Source: a virus
Direction: 5' to 3' (one strand)
Length of the DNA: 34,897 bases
Virus record (IMG/VR): IMGVR_UViG_3300045972_000076
Location: 1 to 34,897 of that record
Shown: piece after piece, positions 6,577 to 13,478 of the stretch
How positions within the stretch are numbered: position 1 is the stretch's first letter
How the letters are laid out: the number at the start of each line of letters is the position of its first letter
Program-made: the position numbers and the translations under genes
The notes under the pieces: model-generated
What the model was told of the DNA's origin: nothing
The model's input: the letters and a program-made list of their open reading frames with translations, nothing else
Databases searched by the model: none

Positions 6577-7579
6577 ATCAGTACAAAAAGCATACACCAC
6601 TAAAGATTGGATTATTGACGCCGATTGGCCTACCATTGCAACTTTCTTAACTACATTTAATCAATGCAGTAAGAAGGAAGATATGCAATTATTTAATCTA
6701 TGGCAATTTGATGTAAACGGCGAACCTGGCAGGAGACGAATATATGAGAACGGCGTGGCAACGGAAAATTATGAAACGATTCCGAATACTATTCAGCGGA
6801 GTAAAAAGAATGCACAGGCTTGTTGGGGACTCGTCCTCGACTATGACGGAGAAGCAAGGATTGATGAAACCATTGCGGATCTTACTAGGATTGGATGTGC
6901 GTTTGCGATTTACACAACATTTAGGCACACGGAAGAGACGCACAAATATCGTATTGTTCTCCCTTTCCGAAGTGCCGCCACGCCTAACCAACTTAAAAAG
7001 AAAGAAGCTTCGATATCAGAAACATTCCAAAAGGTAGATCACGCAAGTTTTAGTCAATCACAAAGTTTTTACTTACATAGTGGACCGTGTCCGTTAGTTG
7101 CATACTCTGCTATTTTTGACGGAGAGTTTTTAGATGTTGATTGGTTTGAAGACGAACCTGAAGTAGAGATTGAAAAGCGCGAAATGCCTAAAAGTGAATT
7201 TACAGGTGATCGCAATGTTTATAAAGAAATGTTGATTGATAGCTTGGCTACCTGTAGTGGTTTGCATTATGCTAACGAGGCAAGTAAACACGGTGTGTTA
7301 ACTTTAGTTGCTTTATGTAAAAGTGCAGACTTCACGTTTGCTGAATTTGATACGATTTGCCAAAATATGGCTGATCCAACAAGTAGTTTACAAAATCCAA
7401 ACTTAAGAAAATCAGCGTGGTACGGATGGACACCTTTTAGCGGTATAACTGCTAAGGTTAGAGAGGAGTTTATAAGTGCTTATGGCGGCACGAGTAAGTT
7501 TGGTATCAATGGTGATACCTTATCTAGAAGAGTAAAAATGTTAAAAGAGAAACTAAAGAAAAGGAGTTACAATGACTGA
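6557..7579 (+). CDS. Primase-like protein (AEP/PrimPol-type core likely)
   Basis: The protein has 340 residues from ATG 6557, with GGAGAG six bases upstream. The core has a Gly-Leu-Val-Leu-Asp-Tyr-Asp segment (Asp95 and Asp97) followed by FAIYTTFRHTEETHKYRIVLPF (about 116-137). This spacing is characteristic of the D-x-D and Arg/His strand motifs of small archaeo-eukaryotic primase-type replication proteins. The C-terminal about 130 residues are helical and may be a linker to the helicase. It lies directly before an SF3/DUF5906-type helicase, the usual partner, so together they probably prime and unwind phage DNA. I do not see a zinc finger. Catalytic activity is inferred from motif and neighbour, not shown. 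Confidence 0.65.
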   Translation: MIVTLFKSVQKAYTTKDWIIDADWPTIATFLTTFNQCSKKEDMQLFNLWQFDVNGEPGRRRIYENGVATENYETIPNTIQRSKKNAQACWGLVLDYDGEARIDETIADLTRIGCAFAIYTTFRHTEETHKYRIVLPFRSAATPNQLKKKEASISETFQKVDHASFSQSQSFYLHSGPCPLVAYSAIFDGEFLDVDWFEDEPEVEIEKREMPKSEFTGDRNVYKEMLIDSLATCSGLHYANEASKHGVLTLVALCKSADFTFAEFDTICQNMADPTSSLQNPNLRKSAWYGWTPFSGITAKVREEFISAYGGTSKFGINGDTLSRRVKMLKEKLKKRSYND

Positions 7580-7757
7580 GTTTGAAGAAAGATTATTGGG
7601 TATTTTAGGTAATATCTCTGATGAATTGAATAATATTGGCGGCCAATTAAGTAATATTAATACTGCGGTTGAAGGTATCGAGCTTAAAACTATGCACGAT
7701 GCATATGGCTTAGGTGATGTATGCAACCGATTAGACGAAATAGTAGGGAAATTATAA
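7572..7757 (+). CDS. Small acidic coiled-coil protein between primase and helicase
   Basis: The protein has 61 residues. AAAGGAG lies well placed before ATG 7572, and the gene overlaps the primase stop by eight bases. The sequence is a single amphipathic, heptad-like run (LGILGNISDELNNIGGQLSN) with few aromatic residues, suggesting a small oligomerising helix. It is sandwiched between primase and helicase with one base before the next ATG, so it is probably co-expressed with them. I recognise no family; a bridging or regulatory role is speculation. Confidence 0.6.
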   Translation: MTEFEERLLGILGNISDELNNIGGQLSNINTAVEGIELKTMHDAYGLGDVCNRLDEIVGKL

Positions 7758-7758
7758 A

Positions 7759-9531
7759 ATGTTAGATAAGTTAAAAAAGGGTGTAGATTTAGCAAAAATC
7801 GAAGAACAAAGCGCGGTTAAAAAATTACAAATTAACCCAACAGCCGATAATTCACTATTAGTCGAAGAAGCACGCAGGAATGTTGAGATTGCAAAATTAG
7901 CATACGAAGATGAAAAGAAGCGTGCAGCCGACGAAGAGAGTGAGCGTCGAGCCGGCGAGAAGGAAGAGTTAACCGAATTACAAAAGTATGAAAAGTATTG
8001 CGATGCTCGTGATATGTATAAAGAATATAATTTTGGATTCTTAAGGCGTAGCGGTGAATTCTTTATTACAAAAGTGTTTTGCGATAAAGATAAAAACGAT
8101 CCCGAACTAGAGCGTTATACAACTGAGTTAGAAAACTATAACTATCCGCTTCTTAGTAAGGCGTTTATTGAGTTAAATCATAAAGTAGCAATTGGGTTTT
8201 TAAGAAAGATGGTTGAAGGTAAACCATTTAAAGTTAAAAATGCTGAAGGTGTTTACGAAGAGTGGATAGGTCCACGAAGGATCTATCATAAACTTGTTAA
8301 TACAATACATATACCGGATGCTGATACTTATAATATCATTGATCTATCTAAAACTATAAAACCGAATGCTAAAGAAGATGTATGCCCGTGGGTACTAAAA
8401 AGTCTATTTAATTCGTTAGGTGCGGGCAAAACGGAAAACATCGAGTATGTTGAAAAATGGTTATACTCGGTAGCAGTAGCCGATATCGGCAATAATCAAA
8501 CACCGTTTCCTGTATTTTATGGTAAAGGTAAAGTTGGTAAAAATGCATTAATGGAACTTGTAATACCTGCAATACTTGGTAAAGAACTTACTTTTAGTGG
8601 TGTGTGGGATGTTATTGGCGAAAGCGGATTTACACAATTTAAATTGGGCAAGGTTGTAATGTTTATCGATGAAATACCGGAGCGCAGTGAATGGACTAAA
8701 ATTAAGAATTGGACGGGTAGTGTAACTGAGTATATTAAGATTAAGTATGGTCCCGAATATAGTATTGATAATGTTATTGCATTAGCATTTGGTAGTAACG
8801 AAGCTAATTTTCCACTTCCGTTTGAGGATGGTGAACAAATGCAACGTGTGAGCCCGCTTAAAGCAGGTAATAAAACTTTTGCTGAATATGTAGTTGAGAA
8901 TGCAAATATAATAGTAGGTGCAGACGAATTTAAACAACTTGTAAAAGATAAGATTGGTTATGTGCCGGATACACCGCATATGTTAGGCGATAAGTTTTTG
9001 CGTAATTTTAAGCCGCTTTGGTTAGGCAAGGATGAAATTCAACAGCTTGTAAACTATTTGCATACCAAGTATAGCCCGGGCGAAGATAAGAGGTTTGTAC
9101 TAACACCTTTACGCGGTGAAGATTGGGAAGAACTTGTTGCAAGCAAAACTGATTTGGTTAAAAAGTCGTTAGTGTGGGCTCAGGAAAAGAACACAGAGTA
9201 TCTAATTCCACACGAGTTGTATCGCGTATACGAGCATATGAATAAGAGCATTGGTAAGAAGATGTATAAAGGGCCGGATGCGTATTTTAAGCAATTAGCC
9301 GAATTACTTAAGGAACAAAATTGGGTAAAGAATCCACAATGTTTTGTAAATTATACAAATACGACGCATCAATTTTATACAGATCAAGGCGAAAAGAAGT
9401 CATCAACTAAAAGTGTTGTATATTTTGTAAACGAGGATGCCAAAAAAGGTAAAGTTGACAGCCTATTAGAGACTTACTTTAAGCGTGTGTTAGTTAATCT
9501 TAAGGAAGAATTAATTTTAAACGATGAGTGA
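7759..9531 (+). CDS. Replicative helicase, SF3/DUF5906-type (primase-helicase partner)
   Basis: The protein has 590 residues. A Walker A motif is seen as YGKGKVGKNA (residues about 254-263), a Walker B as VVMFIDEIPE (about 299-308), and a sensor-like Asn in AFGSNEANF (about 345). This order and the family-like GKxxxGK(N/S) loop match phage D5-N/DUF5906 superfamily 3 helicases. The first 120 residues are charged and helical; the C-terminal 130 residues look like a winged-helix DNA-binding region. Such hexameric ATPases unwind DNA at an origin. A striking inverted array of 9-base repeats begins three bases after its stop codon and is a candidate binding site. There is no phage DNA polymerase in the window, so host polymerase is presumably recruited. 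Confidence 0.85.
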   Translation: MLDKLKKGVDLAKIEEQSAVKKLQINPTADNSLLVEEARRNVEIAKLAYEDEKKRAADEESERRAGEKEELTELQKYEKYCDARDMYKEYNFGFLRRSGEFFITKVFCDKDKNDPELERYTTELENYNYPLLSKAFIELNHKVAIGFLRKMVEGKPFKVKNAEGVYEEWIGPRRIYHKLVNTIHIPDADTYNIIDLSKTIKPNAKEDVCPWVLKSLFNSLGAGKTENIEYVEKWLYSVAVADIGNNQTPFPVFYGKGKVGKNALMELVIPAILGKELTFSGVWDVIGESGFTQFKLGKVVMFIDEIPERSEWTKIKNWTGSVTEYIKIKYGPEYSIDNVIALAFGSNEANFPLPFEDGEQMQRVSPLKAGNKTFAEYVVENANIIVGADEFKQLVKDKIGYVPDTPHMLGDKFLRNFKPLWLGKDEIQQLVNYLHTKYSPGEDKRFVLTPLRGEDWEELVASKTDLVKKSLVWAQEKNTEYLIPHELYRVYEHMNKSIGKKMYKGPDAYFKQLAELLKEQNWVKNPQCFVNYTNTTHQFYTDQGEKKSSTKSVVYFVNEDAKKGKVDSLLETYFKRVLVNLKEELILNDE

Positions 9532-9533
9532 AA

Positions 9534-9669
9534 TTACGAGGGTTACGGGGGTTACGACGGTGTTTTGTGCTAAAACTAGAGTAACGATTTTAGTGAGAGC
9601 GAGAGATGGCTAGATCACCGAAGTTCAAAAACCGCTAAAACACCGTCGTAACCGTCGTAACCGTCGTAA
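9534..9669. repeat. Large inverted array of 9-bp repeats, candidate replication origin
   Basis: The left arm (9534-9566) holds three tandem copies of TTACGNNGG followed by TGTTTT. The right arm (9637-9669) holds AAAACA followed by three perfect copies of CCGTCGTAA. The arms are inverse complements over 33 bases with three mismatches; the inner 16 bases (9551-9566 with 9637-9652) pair perfectly. The 70-base centre contains a smaller CTAAAA/TTTTAG dyad (9570-9593). There is no gene in 9532-9704. Iteron-like repeats beside a replicative helicase gene suggest an origin or operator; an RNA role is an alternative. Confidence 0.8.
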
Positions 9670-9704
9670 AAGATTAAGATAGAAAACTTATTAAAGGATA
9701 AAAT

Positions 9705-9914
9705 ATGCCAAAATTAAGTAGAATAGAATTAGAATCTTTATGTACTAGACTTAAACCAAAGTTTAGTGATAATAGTCTTACAGAGGAAGAAAGAACGTGG
9801 GCAAAACTACGTGGAGTAAGTGAGCAACATTTTCAAACAGAAAAGTTGTTAGAAAGATTAGGATTTGGAAGTTTACATCAACCGCCCAAAGAAGATAAAA
9901 GGGATTTAATATGA
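9705..9914 (+). CDS. Small hypothetical protein
   Basis: The protein has 69 residues, starting at ATG 9705 with AAAGGA eight bases upstream. It is basic and acidic in alternating helices (RIELESLCTRLKPKFSDNSL), with no membrane span or signal. Its end overlaps the next start by four bases (ATGA). It is the first gene after the repeat array, and so could be controlled by it. I recognise no family. Confidence 0.65.
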   Translation: MPKLSRIELESLCTRLKPKFSDNSLTEEERTWAKLRGVSEQHFQTEKLLERLGFGSLHQPPKEDKRDLI

Positions 9915-10252
9915 AAAGAAGAAATAGAGATTCTATAGTTAAAGAATTGTACTACGGTAGTGGTTGCCCATATAATCCGAAACATATCATCGAAGGTGAA
10001 ACTTTACGTGTTAGGCGTGGAGGCGGTTGTATTAGATGCACTACTACAAAATATAGTGAGATGACAAATAGTGAGATTGAAGAAACTTATGTGAAACGTA
10101 TGAAGTATATTGATCACGCAGATAAAAGCGCCGAGGCTAAAAGACTTAGGAAAATAGAGACATCACGTATCTACAATGAAACTCATAGAGAAGAATTAGC
10201 AGCCTATTATAGAAATAAAAGATTAAAGGAGAAAGACAATGGAACTAAATGA
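9911..10252 (+). CDS. Cys-containing, endonuclease VII-like or zinc-finger small protein
   Basis: The protein has 113 residues. Near the N-terminus are YYGSGCPYNPKHIIEGETLR and then RRGGGCIRCTTTK, a pattern like the Cys/His zinc-binding half of phage proteins related to recombination endonuclease VII. The rest is a long basic helix with Arg/Glu/Tyr repeats (YNETHREELAAYYRNKRLKE) also seen in those proteins. One expected cysteine or histidine position is uncertain, so metal binding is not assured. It overlaps both neighbours, in the early operon. A DNA-binding or DNA-cutting role is probable by family resemblance only. Confidence 0.55.
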   Translation: MKRRNRDSIVKELYYGSGCPYNPKHIIEGETLRVRRGGGCIRCTTTKYSEMTNSEIEETYVKRMKYIDHADKSAEAKRLRKIETSRIYNETHREELAAYYRNKRLKEKDNGTK

Positions 10253-10412
10253 AGCCGATTACCTTAAAAGAACTAACGATATGTTTGAAGCAGTATGGAA
10301 TGCATTAAACAAAGAAGAAAAAGAACAAGTCGATAAAGATATTTTAGATAGAATAGATAGAATAAACAAACTAAAGAATACAGGAGACCGCAAAGGTAAG
10401 GAGACAGAATGA
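10239..10412 (+). CDS. Very small charged protein, 57 residues
   Basis: ATG 10239 has AAAGGAG eight bases upstream. The gene overlaps the upstream stop by 14 bases and its TGA overlaps the next start as ATGA. The sequence is strongly acidic and basic (ADYLKRTNDMFEAVWNALNK), predicting one or two helices, with a Lys/Asp-rich tail. Good ribosome site and overlaps on both sides support it as real. No family is recognised. Confidence 0.65.
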   Translation: MELNEADYLKRTNDMFEAVWNALNKEEKEQVDKDILDRIDRINKLKNTGDRKGKETE

Positions 10413-10723
10413 ACTACAACGATGCGCCACCTAAGATTAAAGAAAGAATTAGCGAAGCATTCTGTTTTCATAAACTACAGGACTCTTTAAATATGTATTT
10501 TCGCAGTTCTAATTCACGTGATCCCGCATATCGCAACTGGATGATACTTCACAGAGATGTAGATTTAAGTTTTGGTTCACTACAAGAGCAATTAAAGTCA
10601 GTAGAAGCAGAAACTCGCCTCGAAACATTAGAAGAATTTGGCGATAGGTGGATTAGAGATAAACTTTGGCAGTCAGAAGACCGCAAACAAAATAAAAACA
10701 AGGAGAAAACAAATGTTGAATAA
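10409..10723 (+). CDS. Hypothetical early protein
   Basis: The protein has 104 residues. GTAAGGAG precedes ATG 10409, and the start overlaps the previous TGA. The product is polar and helical, with Trp/Arg-rich stretches (SRDPAYRNWMILHRDVDLSF) and a Lys-rich end. There is no membrane span, signal or recognisable catalytic motif. It sits in the run of small overlapping early genes whose products commonly act on host processes; nothing in the sequence says which. Confidence 0.65.
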   Translation: MNYNDAPPKIKERISEAFCFHKLQDSLNMYFRSSNSRDPAYRNWMILHRDVDLSFGSLQEQLKSVEAETRLETLEEFGDRWIRDKLWQSEDRKQNKNKEKTNVE

Positions 10724-10901
10724 GCAAGGTGGAGAAAGCGATGGAGGCAAAGGTGATGGGACTCGCCCAACTAATAAACAACTCTATGATGAAAACTACG
10801 ATAAGATATTTGGGAAGAAAAAAATGCCCCTAGAATCTTTATCAACGGAGTCACAAGGGGCAAGTAACCTAGGAGAAATTGAACAAGGAACTAGGTCGTA
10901 A
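10713..10901 (+). CDS. Small polar protein, gene overlaps a - strand terminator
   Basis: The protein has 62 residues from ATG 10713, preceded by AAGGAG eight bases upstream and overlapping the previous stop. An in-frame TTG at 10638 lies deep in the upstream gene and has no ribosome site. The protein is low in hydrophobics: a Gly/Lys/Asp-rich start (GGESDGGKGDG), then DENYDKIFGKKK and a Ser/Glu-rich tail. It is probably largely disordered. Its coding sequence contains an A7 tract and a hairpin that form a good terminator on the opposite strand. Function unknown. Confidence 0.55.
   Translation: MLNKQGGESDGGKGDGTRPTNKQLYDENYDKIFGKKKMPLESLSTESQGASNLGEIEQGTRS
10818..10862 (-). terminator. Rho-independent terminator on the - strand, inside a + strand gene
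   Basis: On the - strand, TGCCCCT (10862-10856) pairs with AGGGGCA (10831-10825) around a 24-base loop and is followed by seven U residues (10824-10818). It shares GCCCCTTGT with the - strand terminator at 4285-4256. No - strand protein gene is seen upstream. Confidence 0.45.
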
Positions 10902-10950
10902 TATTTAGTAAATTCTTACGGTAAATATGTTAAACTAACTGGAGTGTAAA

Positions 10951-11259
10951 ATGCCTACTAAAGGTTATACTTGGAATGACGAATACCGTAAGAAGTTCTA
11001 TGAATCCGATAAGGTAAAGGATCACTTAGAGAAATTCATAGAACAAGCATCTAAGCCAAAGACTGAGCAACAGAAAGCCAAGATGTCTGCCGCTAAATTA
11101 GGTAGAAAGTTTTCAGATGAGCATAAACAAAATATGAGCGAGGCTCAAAAGTTTCGTAATGCTTTAAGAAAAGAAATATTAGAACAAGAGCCACAACTTG
11201 CAAAGAGCGAAGTGTGGATTAAAGTAAGAGAGATTAAAGAGAATGATAGAACTATATAA
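10951..11259 (+). CDS. NUMOD3-motif DNA-binding protein, homing-nuclease associated
   Basis: The protein has 102 residues. The central region reads KAKMSAAKLGRKFSDEHKQN followed by MSEAQKFR, the Ser/Gly/Lys pattern of NUMOD3, a short DNA-binding helix module usually joined to GIY-YIG or HNH homing nucleases. No nuclease domain is present, so it may be a remnant or a stand-alone binder. TGGAG precedes ATG 10951. A 49-base gap upstream is AT-rich and could hold a promoter in either direction. It overlaps the next gene by 17 bases. Confidence 0.6.
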   Translation: MPTKGYTWNDEYRKKFYESDKVKDHLEKFIEQASKPKTEQQKAKMSAAKLGRKFSDEHKQNMSEAQKFRNALRKEILEQEPQLAKSEVWIKVREIKENDRTI

Positions 11260-11470
11260 GACAACGGATAATGCTGGTCATATTCATACTATTAACAATC
11301 CTGGTAGTGGGTTTACTGATCCTGGTCCGGATGGTCATTTCCACGGATTAGTTAAAGGATGTAACACTTGTGCTAAGATACGTGCCGCATTGCATGTCGA
11401 AACTATTCCAACTACATTCGTACAAGGGCATCTTCACTTTCTTAACAGTGGATCTCTAGTTCCACGATAA
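11243..11470 (+). CDS. Small His/Cys-rich protein with three GHxH motifs
   Basis: The protein has 75 residues. Three Gly-His-x-His motifs occur: GHIHT near residue 12, GHFHG near 31 and GHLHF near 62. Between them lie CNTC (about 40-43) and further His. Spaced His pairs and a CxxC strongly suggest metal binding, probably zinc. A Gly/Pro-rich loop (NNPGSGFTDPGPDG) separates the first two motifs. It overlaps the NUMOD3 gene and precedes the methyltransferase. GHxH modules occur in assorted phage proteins, some structural; I do not recognise this as a named family. Confidence 0.6.
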   Translation: MIELYKTTDNAGHIHTINNPGSGFTDPGPDGHFHGLVKGCNTCAKIRAALHVETIPTTFVQGHLHFLNSGSLVPR

Positions 11471-11473
11471 GTA

Positions 11474-11495
11474 TTCTTTGTATTGCTACAAAGGA
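11474..11495 (+). promoter_or_regulatory. Hairpin covering the methyltransferase ribosome site
   Basis: CTTTGTA (11476-11482) and TACAAAG (11487-11493) form a perfect 7-bp stem around TTGC, extended by a T:G and a T:A pair (11475:11494, 11474:11495). The stem contains the AAGGA ribosome site (11491-11495) of the gene starting at 11502, so it should lower or regulate its translation. Confidence 0.55.
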
Positions 11496-11501
11496 AACTA
11501 A

Positions 11502-12797
11502 ATGAATACAAATCAAAATATCACTGCGGGTGATAACTTCACCCTACATCTCGGCGACAACCTCGCAACACTTAAAAACTATCCAGCAGACACATTCGAC
11601 TCTATCGTCACTGATCCGCCATATGGCATTGACTTCTTAGGTAAGGAGTGGGATACACATACTGGCACCGTGGAACTTTACAAAGAATGCTTACGAGTAT
11701 TAAAGCCGGGTGGATACTTACTTGCGTTTAGTGCAGCACGAACATATCACAAACTTGCTTATTCAGTTGAGTTAGCAGGATTTGAGATACGCGATCAACT
11801 AATGTGGCTTTACAGCAGTGGCTTTCCTAAAGCACAAGACATTGGTAAGGCTATTGATAAACGTGGTAACGATGGCAGCGAATGGGAAGGATACAAGACC
11901 GCACTCAAACCTGCACATGAGCCAATCGTTATGGCACGTAAGCCATACAAAGGTAGCACGATAGATCAAGTATTAAAGAACGGTTTGGGTGCTTTGAATA
12001 TTGATGCTACGAGAGTGCCGTGGGCGGATGCAAAGGATGTAGAAACTCATGTAAAGTGGACTGAAGCATATCTGGAAGCAGGTCGCGGTGAAACAAAGTA
12101 TGACAACTATTTTGCTGCCGAAGGTCAAAATAGAGAAAGCGAAGCCAAAGAGTTATTGAAGAAAAAGAAGAGTGATAGACCAAAGCCGCAACCACTTAAT
12201 GGTAACGGTGGCGTAATATTCCAAGGCACAGATTATGTTCCAGCAGCCGATGACGCAGAGATGAGTGTAGTAAGTGACGCCGGTCGCTATCCATCAAATG
12301 TCATCGGTGAAGTTGCTGAAGGTTATCAGAAGTATTTCTACTGCCCAAAGGTTAGCAGGAAAGAGCGGCATGTGGGGTTTACTGAACTGCCACCAGCAAC
12401 TACAAGTGGTATGTTAGGAACAGATGGTGATTGGAAGAACAATGATTCACTTACAGAGGGTGGCAAAAACAACCGCAGTTCAATCGGTAACAACCACCCA
12501 ACAGTTAAGCCAGTGGCACTTATGGAATATCTAATCAAATTAGTAACACCACCATCGACACCCACATTACAGCGTAAGGTCTTAGACCCATTTATGGGAA
12601 GCGGAAGTACTGGTATGGCAGCAGTCAAATTAGGACACCACTTTACCGGATGCGAGTTAGATCCAAAGTATGTCGCAATAGCATCCACACGCATTGAAGC
12701 GTGGCAAGTAAAGGATATCGATGAAGAACACGATATTGATCCCGATAACCCCGATGAAGATCTACCTATTAATACTTTGTTCACAGTTAGTGCGTGA
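11502..12797 (+). CDS. DNA methyltransferase, amino-group type (N6-adenine or N4-cytosine), beta-class order
   Basis: The protein has 431 residues and transfers a methyl group from S-adenosylmethionine to an exocyclic amine in DNA. The catalytic DPPY motif is near the N-terminus (SIVTDPPYGIDFLGKEWD, about 34-51). The AdoMet-binding motif is near the C-terminus (VLDPFMGSGSTGMAAVKLG, about 362-380), followed by FTGCELDPKYV. This order marks the beta class. A roughly 110-residue insert (about 170-280) may be the target-recognition domain. No restriction partner is seen, so it probably protects phage DNA or alters promoters. A ribosome-site hairpin lies just upstream. The stop overlaps a GATAAATA motif. 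Confidence 0.92.
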   Translation: MNTNQNITAGDNFTLHLGDNLATLKNYPADTFDSIVTDPPYGIDFLGKEWDTHTGTVELYKECLRVLKPGGYLLAFSAARTYHKLAYSVELAGFEIRDQLMWLYSSGFPKAQDIGKAIDKRGNDGSEWEGYKTALKPAHEPIVMARKPYKGSTIDQVLKNGLGALNIDATRVPWADAKDVETHVKWTEAYLEAGRGETKYDNYFAAEGQNRESEAKELLKKKKSDRPKPQPLNGNGGVIFQGTDYVPAADDAEMSVVSDAGRYPSNVIGEVAEGYQKYFYCPKVSRKERHVGFTELPPATTSGMLGTDGDWKNNDSLTEGGKNNRSSIGNNHPTVKPVALMEYLIKLVTPPSTPTLQRKVLDPFMGSGSTGMAAVKLGHHFTGCELDPKYVAIASTRIEAWQVKDIDEEHDIDPDNPDEDLPINTLFTVSA

Positions 12798-12803
12798 TAA
12801 ATA
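12796..12803 (+). promoter_or_regulatory. Late-promoter-like motif GATAAATA (copy 1)
   Basis: It overlaps the methyltransferase stop codon. No protein gene starts within 160 bases; instead a structured region and a terminator follow, so this copy would drive a short RNA. Compare copies at 12915, 16057, 17755, 19675, 20738, 30486 and 33087. Confidence 0.5.
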
Positions 12804-12909
12804 ATAGTACAACGAACGCCATTTGTTGTAACTCCCAAGATTGGTAATAAGTGACATTATTACAACTCGATAAACCCCGACAGCTTCTGTACAGTCGGGG
12901 TTTATTTTT
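12804..12909 (+). ncRNA. Candidate structured small RNA or leader ending in a terminator
   Basis: There is no coding frame between the methyltransferase and terminase genes. Three segments can form competing stems: TACAAC (12808-12813) with GTTGTA (12825-12830); GTAATAA (12844-12850) with TTATTAC (12857-12863); or GTTGTAA (12825-12831) with TTACAAC (12860-12866). A strong terminator follows (12870-12909). Preceded by a GATAAATA motif, this forms a promoter-RNA-terminator unit of about 100 nt. The pairing is by eye. Confidence 0.4.
12870..12909 (+). terminator. Rho-independent terminator ending the early block
   Basis: AAACCCCGAC (12872-12881) pairs perfectly with GTCGGGGTTT (12894-12903), followed by a T-rich run ATTTTTG. 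It separates the early/methyltransferase operon from the terminase operon. Confidence 0.9.
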
Positions 12910-12914
12910 GACTA

Positions 12915-12922
12915 GATAAATA
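12915..12922 (+). promoter_or_regulatory. Late-promoter-like motif GATAAATA (copy 2), terminase operon
   Basis: It lies 51 bases before the small terminase start and just after a terminator. The surrounding 14-mer TGACTAGATAAATA (12909-12922) recurs exactly at 20732-20745, also just after a terminator. Confidence 0.6.
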
Positions 12923-12965
12923 CTCTAAAGAGTTTCGGTGAAACTATTATAAAGGAGTCCACGGC

Positions 12966-13478
12966 GTGGCAAAAAATAAGATTCAAAGTGAAGATCTACC
13001 GTCCCCAATTCCCGGCGATGATGAAATACGAATGCTTGACGAGATTGCAGAGAATTGCATCCCAAATCGTTCCGAGATACTTTCGTTCCACTCAGATAGA
13101 CTAGGCAGAACTGTTACAGTTTCTCGCGATGATGTCTATAAGATGGCCGCAGTAATGTCATCTAACAATCAAATTGCAAATGTACTTGGTTTAGATAACG
13201 ATACCATATCTAAGAATTTTAAACGCGAGGTTAGTATGGCCCGTGCGTTTGCGAGGCAGCGGCTAATAACTCGCTTCTATCACCTAGCTATGAATAACTC
13301 TAATCCAGCCTATGTTATCTTTGCTCTTAAGAATTGGGCAAATATGAGTGATACAGGTTTAACAGAAGATCTAAGTGAGATGGAAGAAGGTGTTGAGTTT
13401 AAGATTAGACGCCCAACTAAACCAATCGAAACTTTATCGGCATTAGAATCAAACGCTAAACAAAATGAAAGCGATTAA
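12966..13478 (+). CDS. terS: Terminase small subunit
   Basis: The protein has 170 residues. The start is GTG 12966, chosen because AAAGGAG (12951-12957) is well spaced and no ATG competes. It binds packaging sites on phage DNA and loads the large subunit. The central part contains a helix-turn-helix-like segment (MSSNNQIANVLGLDNDTISK, about 63-82), as expected for small terminases, then a helical oligomerisation region. The C-terminal tail is polar and may contact the large subunit. The 3' end overlaps the large terminase start by 14 bases. Identity rests on the helix-turn-helix and on the neighbour; sequence alone is only moderately diagnostic. Confidence 0.82.
   Translation: MAKNKIQSEDLPSPIPGDDEIRMLDEIAENCIPNRSEILSFHSDRLGRTVTVSRDDVYKMAAVMSSNNQIANVLGLDNDTISKNFKREVSMARAFARQRLITRFYHLAMNNSNPAYVIFALKNWANMSDTGLTEDLSEMEEGVEFKIRRPTKPIETLSALESNAKQNESD

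Noticed and set aside
10815-10862. A7 tract and hairpin in the 62-residue gene as programmed frameshifting
   Set aside because: The -1 frame hits a TAG within three codons, giving no useful product.
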